Source of the DNA: an uncultured Comamonadaceae bacterium
GTDB lineage: Bacteria > Pseudomonadota > Gammaproteobacteria > Burkholderiales > Burkholderiaceae_C
Direction: 5' to 3'
DNA: 9,468 nucleotides
NCBI GenBank assembly: GCA_937893415.1
Contig: CALBWZ010000128.1
Span: 1-9,468, forward strand
Part shown: positions 1-6,629 of the stretch, one piece after another
Position numbering within the stretch: position 1 is the first letter of the stretch
Layout of the letters: each line of letters begins with the position of its first letter
Position numbers and translations under genes: made by a program
The notes under the pieces: generated by a model
The model's database searches: none
The model's input: the letters and a program-made list of their open reading frames with translations, nothing else
What the model was told of the DNA's origin: nothing

Positions 1-387
1 CATCGCCAATCGCGGCACGCACCACACGTGCACCGCGTCGGCATCATGGGTACACATGACCAACAACTGGGCACCCGTGTGGGTCAGCACACCAATGGCG
101 CTGGCGATATGGCTCTGGCCTAACAAGCTTGGCCCCAGCAAGTCGTCAAGGTGCTGGGGTTTGGCCAATAGCCTTACGCCCACCTCTTCAGTGACGTGAA
201 TGACTTTGGCCAAGTGCGCGACTTGAACACCTTGGCGAATGGCGGCGTTGAGTGCGCTGGCATGGGGCGCTTGGTCGTCTAAAGCCAACCAATGCAACGC
301 TAACGCACGGTCAGTTGTTGACGCCTGCAGCTGTAGGCCTGCGCGGGCGAACTGGTCTAACGGTGAGGGCGGGGCCAGGGTTTCCAT
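1..387 (-). CDS. Unrecognised protein, N-terminal part, cut by the window edge
   Basis: An open frame of 129 codons starts at ATG 387 and runs off the left edge without a stop. An in-frame TAG lies four codons before the ATG, and no ATG, GTG or TTG comes between, so the start is well fixed. The protein begins METLAPPSPLDQFARAG. It looks soluble, rich in Ala, Leu and His, with no signal peptide or membrane segment in the visible part. A helical stretch (about residues 25-60) contains Trp33 and His37, and residues 95-125 look like a beta-rich segment. I do not recognise the family and assign no function. It lies 126 bases downstream of trpC on the same strand, so it could be the distal gene of the trp transcript or have its own promoter at about 420-447. 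Base composition matches its neighbours, which supports real coding. Confidence 0.6.
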   Translation of the reverse strand, partial: METLAPPSPLDQFARAGLQLQASTTDRALALHWLALDDQAPHASALNAAIRQGVQVAHLAKVIHVTEEVGVRLLAKPQHLDDLLGPSLLGQSHIASAIGVLTHTGAQLLVMCTHDADAVHVWCVPRLAM

Positions 388-419
388 TGCCGTAGCCTAA
401 CGCACGACATGCAGTTTGC

Positions 420-447
420 GGTATAGCTTGCGAATCAACACTTACAA
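420..447 (-). promoter_or_regulatory. Candidate sigma70 promoter for the partial gene at 1-387
   Basis: On the minus strand a TTGTAA -35-like box (447-442) is followed after 16 bases by a TATACC -10-like box (425-420), about 33 bases before ATG 387. A perfect TTGACA also occurs at 456-451, but no good -10 lies 16-18 bases from it. The match is only moderate. No convincing terminator with a T-run was seen between trpC and this site; the best hairpin is a 4-bp GGCC/GGCC stem near 490-503. Confidence 0.25.
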
Positions 448-513
448 ACATGTCAACTAATTGCGGTTTTAAGCACCATGTCGCGGCCAGCATCGGCCCA
501 GCTACAAGGCAGA

Positions 514-1305
514 CTAAGCCTCAGCGAACAAGGCTTTCAAGGCCTCGCCAGGCTCTGGTGCCCGCATAAAAGCCTCGCCAACCAAAAAGCAGTTGATGTT
601 TGCTTGGCGCATGCGGGCAACGTCCTCAGACGTGGCAATGCCCGACTCACACACCAATAATTTATCATCGGGACATTCGGCTTTGGCTTGCAAGCTGACA
701 CCCAAGTCCACCTCAAATGTGCGCAGGTTGCGGTTGTTGACACCCAGCAACGGTGTTGCAAGGCGCAGCGCACGCGCCATCTCTGGCATGCCGTGCACCT
801 CCACCAACACGGCCATCCCCAGCTCGTGGGCAATGGCCTCAAAGTCTGCGAGCTGTGCGTCGTCCAAGCAGGCAGCAATCAACAATATGGCATCAGCGCC
901 CATGGCTCTGGCTTCAAATATTTGGTAGGCATGCACCATGAAGTCTTTGCGCAGCACCGGCAAACCACAAGACGCTCTGGCTTGTTTCAGGTAGTCGGCG
1001 CTGCCTTGAAAGAAATCTTTGTCTGTGAGTACCGACAAGCATGCCGCGCCATGCTCGGCATAGCTTTGCGCAATATCGGCTGGCTCAAAGGGCTCACGCA
1101 ACAAACCTTTGGATGGGCTGGCCTTTTTAATCTCGGCAATCACAGCCGATGCGCCACTGGCCATTTTGGCGCGTAAAGCACCTTCAAAATCGCGCACCTG
1201 CACCCGGCTGTAAGCGTCGGCCTGCATGGCAGCCATTGACTTGCGTTTCAAAGCCGCCTCGACCTCTAGGTGTTTGACGCTGACAATTTGTTCGAGTATG
1301 TCCAT
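514..1305 (-). CDS. trpC: Indole-3-glycerol phosphate synthase
   Basis: The product is 263 residues, the usual length of a monofunctional TrpC. It closes the ring of 1-(2-carboxyphenylamino)-1-deoxyribulose 5-phosphate to indole-3-glycerol phosphate, releasing CO2 and water, in the cytosol. The TIM-barrel signatures are clear: Glu58 and Lys60 in [10 protein letters not shown], the catalytic Lys120 in LRKDF, Glu169 in LVEVH, Asn190 in GVNNRNL, and Glu220-Ser221 in CESGI, which contributes to phosphate binding. It is not fused to TrpF. The start at 1305 gives the standard N-terminus MDILEQIV. The gene lies 33 bases after trpD. The bases just before the ATG are CACTCCCCC, with no Shine-Dalgarno sequence, so initiation may rely on read-through from trpD or another signal. 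A TATAAC box (1324-1319) stands in the trpD-trpC gap. Identification is very secure. Confidence 0.97.
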   Translation of the reverse strand: MDILEQIVSVKHLEVEAALKRKSMAAMQADAYSRVQVRDFEGALRAKMASGASAVIAEIKKASPSKGLLREPFEPADIAQSYAEHGAACLSVLTDKDFFQGSADYLKQARASCGLPVLRKDFMVHAYQIFEARAMGADAILLIAACLDDAQLADFEAIAHELGMAVLVEVHGMPEMARALRLATPLLGVNNRNLRTFEVDLGVSLQAKAECPDDKLLVCESGIATSEDVARMRQANINCFLVGEAFMRAPEPGEALKALFAEA

Positions 1306-1338
1306 GGGGGAGTGTGCCGTTATAGGTTGGTAAGTAAC

Positions 1339-2379
1339 TTATGCCGCAGCGTTACAGAATGTACGCCACTGGTTGAGCTTGTTGAGGGCTGCGCCCGAGG
1401 CAATGGCCTGGTCTGCCAGATGGATGCCCGCTTGCATGGTGGGTGCCACGTTGGCCGCGTACAACGCAACCCCTGCATTCAACACCACGATGTCACGCGC
1501 AGGCCCAGCCACATTGTCTAGCACGCTGAGCAGCATGTCACGCGAGCCTTCTGGCGTCTCAACTTGCAGTGCACGCAGGCCACTCATGGGCAAGCCAAAA
1601 TCTTCCGGGTGAATTTGGTATTCGGTGATGTGGCCGTCTTTCAACTCGCCCACCAAGGTGGCCGCACCCAACGACACCTCATCCAAACCGTCTAGCCCGT
1701 ACACAACGACCGCATGCTCAGCACCCAATCGCTGCAGGGCACGCACCTGAATGCCCACCAAGTCAGGATGGAATACACCCATCAAAATATTGGGCGCTTG
1801 CGCAGGGTTGGTCAGCGGTCCCAAAATATTGAATATGGTTTTGCACCCCAGCTCTTTGCGGATAGGCGCGACAAACTTCATGGCGGGGTGGTGATTGGGC
1901 GCAAACATAAAGCCAATACCCACCTCTGCAACCCCACGTGCAATGTCAGCAGGCGACAAATTGATATTGATACCCAGGGCCTCCAACACATCGGCACTGC
2001 CCGACTTGCTAGACACACTGCGGCCACCGTGTTTGCTGACATTTGCCCCACCTGCTGCTGCCACCAACATGGCGCATGAGCTGATGTTGAAGGTGTGTGA
2101 GTTGTCGCCACCGGTGCCCACAATATCCACCAAATGGGTTTTGTTGGGAATGTCTACTTTTTTAGAAAACTCTCGCATAACCTGCGCGGCTGCTGTGATT
2201 TCACCAATGGTTTCTTTTTTAACGCGCAAGCCAATGGTCAGGGCTGCCACCAAGGACGGGGACATGTCACCCGTCATGATCAGACGCATCAGGTGCAACA
2301 TCTCATCATGGAATATTTCACGGTGCTCAATCACGCGTTGAACAGCTTGTTGCGGGGTAATGGGTTGGTGCGCAGGCAT
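1339..2379 (-). CDS. trpD: Anthranilate phosphoribosyltransferase
   Basis: The product is 346 residues and transfers the phosphoribosyl group of PRPP to anthranilate, the second committed step of tryptophan synthesis. Family motifs visible are GTGGD (residues 88-92, PRPP diphosphate loop), NIS (98-100), KHGGR (116-120), the [16 protein letters not shown] anthranilate-site helix (163-178), [10 protein letters not shown] (183-192) and the metal-binding Asp-Glu pair in GLDEVS (233-234). The frame stays open back to ATG 2490, but that would overlap ltaE by 80 bases and add 37 residues unlike the family. ATG 2379 gives [16 protein letters not shown], normal for betaproteobacterial TrpD, and has an AGGAG 7 bases upstream. 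It follows ltaE by 31 bases and precedes trpC by 33. It is a stand-alone enzyme, not the TrpGD fusion of enteric bacteria. Confidence 0.97.
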   Translation of the reverse strand: MPAHQPITPQQAVQRVIEHREIFHDEMLHLMRLIMTGDMSPSLVAALTIGLRVKKETIGEITAAAQVMREFSKKVDIPNKTHLVDIVGTGGDNSHTFNISSCAMLVAAAGGANVSKHGGRSVSSKSGSADVLEALGININLSPADIARGVAEVGIGFMFAPNHHPAMKFVAPIRKELGCKTIFNILGPLTNPAQAPNILMGVFHPDLVGIQVRALQRLGAEHAVVVYGLDGLDEVSLGAATLVGELKDGHITEYQIHPEDFGLPMSGLRALQVETPEGSRDMLLSVLDNVAGPARDIVVLNAGVALYAANVAPTMQAGIHLADQAIASGAALNKLNQWRTFCNAAA

Positions 2380-2386
2380 ATGGACT

Positions 2387-2391
2387 CTCCT
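2387..2391 (-). promoter_or_regulatory. Shine-Dalgarno sequence of trpD, deciding its start
   Basis: AGGAG on the minus strand, 7 bases before ATG 2379. It is the strongest ribosome-binding site I see in the window and supports the short TrpD start over the upstream ATG at 2490. The other trp genes have weak or no such sites. Confidence 0.75.
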
Positions 2392-2410
2392 ATGTGATGC
2401 AAATGCGTAA

Positions 2411-3538
2411 TCAGTATGGTCCTGCACTGGCGGCAGGCCTTGCGGGTGAGGTAGCGGGTGCAGCAACTGGTTGAGGCATCCCTTGGTCAAAGAAGCTTTG
2501 GATCGCGGCTAAAACACGGTCAATGCCGTGCTCATTCACCCCCAAATGCGTTACGAAACGCAAACCAATCATGCCCGTACACAATACGCCAAGAGCCTTT
2601 AGATGCGCCAGCAACGCATCCGTGTGTTCACCCACATCTGCAAACACAATATTGGTGTCCGCAGATTTGACTGAGATGCCATCTATGGCGTGTATGCCCG
2701 CGGCCAAACGCTGCGCCAACACGTGGTCAACGGCCAAGCGCTGCACATGGTGGTCTAGCGCAAAGTGCGCCGCTGCTGCCAACATACCGGATTGTCGCAA
2801 ACCACCACCGGCCATTTTTCGGACGCGTTTGGCACGTGCAATCAGCGCATGCGAACCGCACAGGGCAGAGCCCATCGGTGCGCCCAAGCCCTTGCTAAAG
2901 CACACAGACAAACTGTCGAAGTAATCGGCAATTTCGCGCAAGCGTTCAAACGCCGTTTGTCCGTTAACCGCAGACGCCACTGCCGCATTGAACACGCGCG
3001 CACCATCCAAGTGTGTAGCCAAACCCCGACGCGTTGCCAGCGCTGTGGCGTCGCGCAAATAGCCGTTGGGCATCACGCAGCCATTCCAGGTGTTTTCTAA
3101 ACACAGCAACTTGGTGCGCGCGAAGTGCTGGTCGTCAGGTTTGATAGCGGCCTCGATATCGGACAGCGACAACAAACCCCGCGCATCTTGTGTCAACGGT
3201 TGGGGCTGAACGCTGCCAAACACAGCCGCACCGCCGCCCTCATACTTGAAAGTGTGCGCGCTTTGACCCACTATGTACTCATCACCGCGCTGGCAATGCG
3301 CCAAAATGCCGCACAAGTTGCTTTGCGTGCCGCTGGGCATAAACAGCGCCGCCTCTTTGCCTGTCAGGTGGGCAATGTGGTCTTGCAAAGCGTTCACGCT
3401 GGGGTCGTCGCCAAACACATCGTCACCAAGCGGGGCAGCCATCATGGCCTCGCGCATAGGCTGTGTGGGTTGCGTTACCGTGTCGCTGCGCAGGTCAACG
3501 GTTGGCAGAATTGAGGCCATGTGTGCGAGGGCGTTCAT
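2411..3538 (-). CDS. ltaE: Low-specificity L-threonine aldolase (PLP enzyme)
   Basis: The product is 375 residues and strongly resembles LtaE, which cleaves L-threonine or L-allo-threonine to glycine and acetaldehyde and also acts on other beta-hydroxy amino acids. Fold-type I PLP features are visible: [10 protein letters not shown] (residues 15-24), GDDVFGDDP (38-46), His95 in the cofactor-stacking position, ENTWNG (148-153), HLDGAR with the PLP-binding Asp178 and Arg181, and the Schiff-base Lys216 in [20 protein letters not shown] follows, as in the family. Homology fades near residue 352, leaving a tail of about 24 residues rich in Pro and Ala that typical LtaE proteins (about 335-350 residues) lack. 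The ATG overlaps the trpG stop as ATGA and has no Shine-Dalgarno sequence, which points to coupled translation. Met7 is an alternative start. Lying between trpG and trpD it must ride on the trp transcript. A related beta-hydroxy-amino-acid aldolase specificity cannot be excluded. Confidence 0.93.
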   Translation of the reverse strand: MNALAHMASILPTVDLRSDTVTQPTQPMREAMMAAPLGDDVFGDDPSVNALQDHIAHLTGKEAALFMPSGTQSNLCGILAHCQRGDEYIVGQSAHTFKYEGGGAAVFGSVQPQPLTQDARGLLSLSDIEAAIKPDDQHFARTKLLCLENTWNGCVMPNGYLRDATALATRRGLATHLDGARVFNAAVASAVNGQTAFERLREIADYFDSLSVCFSKGLGAPMGSALCGSHALIARAKRVRKMAGGGLRQSGMLAAAAHFALDHHVQRLAVDHVLAQRLAAGIHAIDGISVKSADTNIVFADVGEHTDALLAHLKALGVLCTGMIGLRFVTHLGVNEHGIDRVLAAIQSFFDQGMPQPVAAPATSPARPAASAGPY

Positions 3539-4185
3539 GCGCGTGCCAAAAAGTGTTTCAGCATGGCGTGTCCGTGCTCGCTCAGAATCGACTCAGGGTG
3601 AAACTGCAACCCCTCCACATCTAGCGTTTTATGGCGCAGCCCCATGATTTCACCATCCTCTGTGTGCGCCGTGACCTCTAAACAGCCGGGCAAGGTAGCC
3701 GCCTGCACAGACAGTGAGTGGTAGCGGTTCACCTCAAATTGCCGGGGCAAGTTGGCAAACACACCTTGCTGCGTGGTGGTGATGGTGCTGACCTTGCCAT
3801 GCATCAACGTTTTGGCGCGTACCACCTCACCGCCAAACGCCGCGCCTATCGCCTGATGGCCTAAACACACGCCCAATACGGGCAGTTTGCCTGCGAAATA
3901 CTGAATGGCCGCAATTGAAATGCCGGCTTCTTTGGGCGAACAAGGCCCAGGCGAAATCACCAAGCAATCAGGCCCTTGTTCAGCCAACTCCGCCACAGTG
4001 ATCTCGTCGTTTCTAAACACCCACACGTCGGCGCCCAACTCGCCAAAATACTGCACCAAATTAAAGGTGAAGCTGTCGTAGTTGTCGAGCATGACCAACT
4101 TGATGGGGGCTTTCTTGCCGTCAGATCCGTAAGAGCCAGGCGCGGCTGGAAAATGGTTGGGCAGTGCATTCGCTGAAGTTGTCAT
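3535..4185 (-). CDS. trpG: Anthranilate synthase component II (glutamine amidotransferase)
   Basis: The product is 216 residues. It hydrolyses glutamine and passes ammonia to TrpE for anthranilate formation. Class I amidotransferase signatures are present: [16 protein letters not shown] (residues 32-47), oxyanion motif [11 protein letters not shown] (78-88), nucleophile Cys107 in [10 protein letters not shown], and His196 and Glu198 in FHPES. Family members normally start at about the MLDNYDSF methionine, so this protein has an N-terminal extension of some 31 residues if the ATG at 4185 is used. That ATG lies 6 bases after the trpE stop. Neither it nor internal Met32 has a clear Shine-Dalgarno sequence. 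The ATGA overlap with ltaE couples the next gene. In many bacteria one such subunit also serves p-aminobenzoate synthase (PabA role); no pab gene is in the window, so this cannot be judged here. Confidence 0.95.
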   Translation of the reverse strand: MTTSANALPNHFPAAPGSYGSDGKKAPIKLVMLDNYDSFTFNLVQYFGELGADVWVFRNDEITVAELAEQGPDCLVISPGPCSPKEAGISIAAIQYFAGKLPVLGVCLGHQAIGAAFGGEVVRAKTLMHGKVSTITTTQQGVFANLPRQFEVNRYHSLSVQAATLPGCLEVTAHTEDGEIMGLRHKTLDVEGLQFHPESILSEHGHAMLKHFLARA

Positions 4186-4191
4186 GGTCGT

Positions 4192-5691
4192 TTACGCCAG
4201 TCCTTGCTCAACCAGCTCAGCAGCACGCAATATGGCGCGGGCTTTGTGCTGTGTTTCCGCCCACTCCATGGCGGGCACCGAGTCGGCCACCACGCCAGCA
4301 GCAGCTTGCACATGCAAGATGTTGTCTTTAACGATAGCCGTACGGATGGCAATGGCCACATCCATGTCGCCTGCGTAGCTGATATAGCCGCACGCACCGC
4401 CGTAGATGCCGCGCTTGCTCACCTCCAACTCGTCTATCAACTCCATGGCGTGCACCTTGGGCGCACCCGTCAGCGTACCGGCAGGAAAACACGCACGCAA
4501 CACATCCATGTTGCTGAGACCGTCGCGCAACTGGCCTTCAACGTTGCTCACAATGTGCATGACGTGGCTGTAGCGTTCAACGGCAAAGGACTCTGTGACT
4601 TTGACAGAGCCGATATTGGCAATGCGGCCAATGTCGTTGCGCGCCAAGTCAATGAGCATGACGTGCTCTGCGCGCTCTTTGGGGTCGGCCATGAGTTCTT
4701 GCTCAGCGGCCGCGTCTAGCTCTGGTGTGGCACCGCGTGGACGCGTGCCAGCCAGCGGTCTGATGGTGATTTTTTGCGCCTTGCCAACAGCTTCCTTGCG
4801 CACCAAAATTTCAGGTGATGCACCCACTACGTGGTGGTCTCCGAGGTCGTAGTAATACATGTATGGGCTGGGGTTTAGCGAGCGCAGGGCGCGGTACAAA
4901 CTCAAAGGCGGCGCATCAAAGCGCTTGCTCAAGCGCTGTCCGATGACCACTTGCATAAAGTCGCCTGCCTCAATCAGGGCTTGCGCCCGGCAAACTGCAA
5001 CCTCGAACTCGGCCTGGCTCCGTTCAGACTGTACAGGGTGCGCTGTGTGACCACCCATAGGAGGCACACTGACGGGTACGCTCAAGCGCTGGGTTAATTC
5101 TGCAAGTCTTGCGCGCGCGATGTCATACGCATTGGGTTGGGCAGGGTCGGCGTACACCATCAAGTACAAGCGCCCGGACAAGTTGTCGATAACAGCGACC
5201 TCCTCGGTTTGCAACAACAAAATATCGGGACAACCCAAGGTATCTGGTGGGCAGGTGTTTTCTAGCTTGCGTTCTATGTGGCGTACGGTGTCATAACCAA
5301 AATAGCCTGCCAAACCGCCGCAAAATCTGGGCATGTCAGGCTGCGTGGCCACTTTATAGCGGGCTTGGTAAGCGGCTACAAAATCCAACGGGTTGCCTTG
5401 GTTGGTTTCCACCACAACGCCGTCTGTCACCACCTCGGTTGTGGCGGCAGCGCCAAACCCTGTGGCACGCAACAAGGTGCGGGCTGGCAGTCCAATAAAG
5501 CTGTAGCGGCCAAAGCGCTCGCCGCCCACCACTGACTCCAGCAGAAAGCTCAATCGCCCGTTGTTTTCCACGTGCGCCAGCTTGAGGTACAACGAGAGCG
5601 GTGTTTCCAAGTCAGCAAAAGCTTGGGCAATGAGGGGAATACGGTTGTAACCTTGGGCTACTAGCCCGTTGAATGCGTCTTGCGTCAACAT
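4192..5691 (-). CDS. trpE: Anthranilate synthase component I
   Basis: The product is 499 residues and converts chorismate plus ammonia to anthranilate and pyruvate, the first committed step of tryptophan synthesis. The N-terminal domain has LLES (residues 50-53), the conserved element of the tryptophan feedback site, and the companion motif NPSPYMYY (273-280). The C-terminal chorismate-binding domain shows RPLAGTRPRG (311-320), LIDLARND (346-353), RYSHVMHIVS (373-382) and FPAGTLTGAPKVHAMELIDE (402-421). Feedback inhibition by tryptophan is therefore expected. The frame opens at 5757, but I place the start at 5691. It gives MLTQDAFNGLVAQGYNRIPL, matching the usual betaproteobacterial N-terminus, with a GAAAG 10 bases upstream. 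The longer starts would run through the inverted repeat at 5711-5740. The leader before it holds the likely control elements. trpG follows after 6 bases. Confidence 0.97.
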   Translation of the reverse strand: MLTQDAFNGLVAQGYNRIPLIAQAFADLETPLSLYLKLAHVENNGRLSFLLESVVGGERFGRYSFIGLPARTLLRATGFGAAATTEVVTDGVVVETNQGNPLDFVAAYQARYKVATQPDMPRFCGGLAGYFGYDTVRHIERKLENTCPPDTLGCPDILLLQTEEVAVIDNLSGRLYLMVYADPAQPNAYDIARARLAELTQRLSVPVSVPPMGGHTAHPVQSERSQAEFEVAVCRAQALIEAGDFMQVVIGQRLSKRFDAPPLSLYRALRSLNPSPYMYYYDLGDHHVVGASPEILVRKEAVGKAQKITIRPLAGTRPRGATPELDAAAEQELMADPKERAEHVMLIDLARNDIGRIANIGSVKVTESFAVERYSHVMHIVSNVEGQLRDGLSNMDVLRACFPAGTLTGAPKVHAMELIDELEVSKRGIYGGACGYISYAGDMDVAIAIRTAIVKDNILHVQAAAGVVADSVPAMEWAETQHKARAILRAAELVEQGLA

Positions 5692-5710
5692 GGTGTGGTG
5701 TCTTTCTATC

Positions 5711-5740
5711 TGCATGTGGCAAGCAGGTTGGCCACATGCA
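5711..5740 (-). repeat. Perfect 10-bp inverted repeat in the trpE leader
   Basis: On the minus strand TGCATGTGGC (5740-5731), a 10-base loop, then GCCACATGCA (5720-5711). The repeat ends 19 bases before the trpE ATG and just before its GAAAG ribosome-binding region. It is the best dyad in the window. No T-run follows, so it is not an ordinary intrinsic terminator. It could fold in the trpE mRNA and affect translation or stability, or be the binding site of a dimeric regulator. The symmetry is seen directly; the role is inferred. Confidence 0.65.
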
Positions 5741-5746
5741 TAAATC

Positions 5747-5752
5747 GTTATA
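5747..5752 (-). promoter_or_regulatory. TATAAC, possible -10 box close to trpE
   Basis: TATAAC on the minus strand, 55 bases before the trpE ATG, is a good -10 match. No -35 hexamer exists 16-18 bases upstream; that region is instead occupied by the hairpin at 5760-5777. If used, transcription would start near 5740, at the first base of the 10-bp inverted repeat. It may equally be a chance sequence within the attenuator leader. Confidence 0.25.
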
Positions 5753-5759
5753 GGCAAAC

Positions 5760-5777
5760 CCCAACCAGTGGGTTGGG
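5760..5777 (-). terminator. Candidate trp attenuator hairpin
   Basis: CCCAACC (5777-5771), loop CACT, GGTTGGG (5766-5760) on the minus strand, a perfect 7-bp stem. It is followed by GTTTGCC, a poor T-run for an intrinsic terminator. It stands 36 bases after the stop of the Trp-codon-bearing short ORF and before trpE, where a transcription attenuator would be expected. The alternative reading is an operator or activator site covering the -35 region of the TATAAC box. Confidence 0.4.
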
Positions 5778-5813
5778 TCTCACGCGCGCGTCAATCGATG
5801 CGCCGCTAGCAGG

Positions 5814-5894
5814 TCAGCTGCGTGCTGTCTGGCTACGCCAAGACCAGGCTCCCCGGTCATTGCAACCTGAGGTGATGGATCGATGAAAGAACAT
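5814..5894 (-). CDS. trpL: Candidate trp operon leader peptide
   Basis: A 26-codon ORF upstream of trpE starts at ATG 5894, begins MFFHRSITSG, and ends at TGA 5814. It carries Trp17-Ser18-Trp19 (TGG TCT TGG) followed by Arg-Ser, in a place suited to ribosome stalling when charged tRNA-Trp is scarce. Enteric and rhizobial trp leader peptides also bear clustered Trp codons near the end. No Shine-Dalgarno sequence is visible. A TACACT box ends 7 bases before the ATG, so the transcript could be leaderless. Two other short frames overlap it (starts at 5898 and 5860) and have no Trp codon. The ORF is directly seen and its function is inferred from position and codon content. Two Trp codons among 26 could also arise by chance. 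Confidence 0.5.
   Translation of the reverse strand: MFFHRSITSGCNDRGAWSWRSQTARS
5827..5844 (-). promoter_or_regulatory. Hairpin overlapping the Trp codons of the leader ORF
   Basis: On the minus strand GTCTTGGC (5844-5837), loop GTA, GCCAGAC (5833-5827): seven base pairs with one bulged T. The 5' arm covers most of the TGG TCT TGG codons. A ribosome stalled there would open the stem, as in the 1:2 hairpin of known trp attenuators. A clear 2:3 antiterminator was not found; the best by-eye pairing is CACGC (5824-5820) with GCGTG (5785-5781). Confidence 0.35.
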
Positions 5895-5901
5895 GCATGA
5901 A

Positions 5902-5907
5902 AGTGTA
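5902..5907 (-). promoter_or_regulatory. Possible -10 box for the trp leader transcript
   Basis: TACACT on the minus strand, directly after the terminator-like hairpin at the gph end and 7 bases before the leader-ORF ATG. The expected transcription start falls on or next to that ATG. No recognisable -35 hexamer sits 16-18 bases upstream (GCATAA or similar), so the promoter would be weak or activator-dependent. Confidence 0.3.
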
Positions 5908-5910
5908 GCG

Positions 5911-5934
5911 CAAACAAAGCCGGTTTATGCGGCT
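5911..5934 (-). terminator. Weak intrinsic terminator at the gph stop
   Basis: AGCCG (5934-5930), a 7-base loop containing the gph stop codon, CGGCT (5922-5918), then TTGTTTG on the minus strand. The stem is only 5 bp (6 with a G-T pair) and the T-run is interrupted, so termination would be partial at best. If active it would separate rpe-gph transcription from the trp leader. Confidence 0.35.
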
Positions 5935-6629
5935 CGGGCCACCACGCCCGTAAACGCCAGCAAGCTGTGAAAGTTGTCGCCGTGAAAGACCGCTGGCAGC
6001 TCCACAATGTCTTGGTCGTTGTTGTAGCCCCAGGCCAACAAGGCCACATCCATGTCTGCGGCAACCGCAGCGCCATGGTCGGTCTGGCTGTCGCCCACCA
6101 TCAAAGACTGCGAGGTCAACACACCCATGTGCGCGCAAGCGGTCAGCAATGGCAAAGCACTGGGCTTCTTTTCAACCAGCGAGTCGCCGCCCCACACGCG
6201 GTCAGCAAAGAAGCCGTCTAGGCCTTTTTTGGCGAGCAAGTCTCGGGCGTGTCCTTCAGGCTTGTTGGTCACACAGGCCAAGGCCACACCAGCATCACGC
6301 CACGACGTAAGGCCACGCTCAACACCGTCAAACACCTGGGCATGCTGGCCGTTGATGACGCCGTAATGGTTGTAGAAGCCATCTCGCAAACGCTGCAACA
6401 AGACCTCGTCACGGCTGTCTTGGTTGGCATGGGCTGCGGCTTCGCGCAGCAGGTGCTCGCCGCCGCGCCCAATCCATTTGCGAATCGACGCTGGCGGCGC
6501 ACTGGCCAAACCACACCCATTGAGCGAGGCATTGAGTGCGACAACAAAGTCACCAATGGTGTCCACCATGGTGCCGTCTAAGTCGAGAATGATGGCCGCG
6601 TAGCGCGGCGACATGGTGTTATCGCTCAT
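5925..6629 (-). CDS. gph: Phosphoglycolate phosphatase (HAD family)
   Basis: The product is 234 residues and dephosphorylates 2-phosphoglycolate, a by-product of DNA-damage repair and of oxygenase reactions. HAD motifs are complete: motif I DLDGT with nucleophile Asp16 and Asp18, motif II Thr121 in CVTNKP, motif III Lys154-Lys155 in EKKPSALP, and motif IV GDSQTD with Asp180 and Asp184. A helical cap lies at about residues 24-90, as in the Gph/PGP group. The start ATG at 6629 overlaps the rpe stop as ATGA; no strong Shine-Dalgarno sequence is seen, so coupling is likely. Met6 is a possible alternative start. rpe-gph-trpE is a well-known order in betaproteobacteria and supports the name. A related HAD sugar-phosphate phosphatase is the main alternative. 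Confidence 0.92.
   Translation of the reverse strand: MSDNTMSPRYAAIILDLDGTMVDTIGDFVVALNASLNGCGLASAPPASIRKWIGRGGEHLLREAAAHANQDSRDEVLLQRLRDGFYNHYGVINGQHAQVFDGVERGLTSWRDAGVALACVTNKPEGHARDLLAKKGLDGFFADRVWGGDSLVEKKPSALPLLTACAHMGVLTSQSLMVGDSQTDHGAAVAADMDVALLAWGYNNDQDIVELPAVFHGDNFHSLLAFTGVVARAA

Noticed and set aside
311..493. 60-codon minus-strand frame between trpC and the partial gene
   Set aside because: It overlaps the fixed start of the gene at 1-387 in another frame and has no domain-like composition or ribosome-binding site.
490..503. GGCC hairpin after trpC as a terminator
   Set aside because: The stem is only 4 bp and no T-run follows.
688..1176. 162-codon plus-strand frame over trpC
   Set aside because: Shadow frame of a certain gene, with no plausible start signal.
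2380..2490. Longer trpD frame starting at ATG 2490
   Set aside because: It overlaps ltaE by 80 bases, adds residues unlike TrpD, and ATG 2379 has an AGGAG site at good spacing.
5692..5757. Longer trpE frame starting at ATG 5757 or 5715
   Set aside because: The extra residues are not TrpE-like, the starts lack ribosome-binding sites, and they would read through the inverted repeat. ATG 5691 gives the standard N-terminus.
5780..5898. Two other short minus-strand frames in the trp leader, starting at 5898 and 5860
   Set aside because: They overlap the Trp-bearing ORF, contain no Trp codon in the leader part and show no ribosome-binding site.
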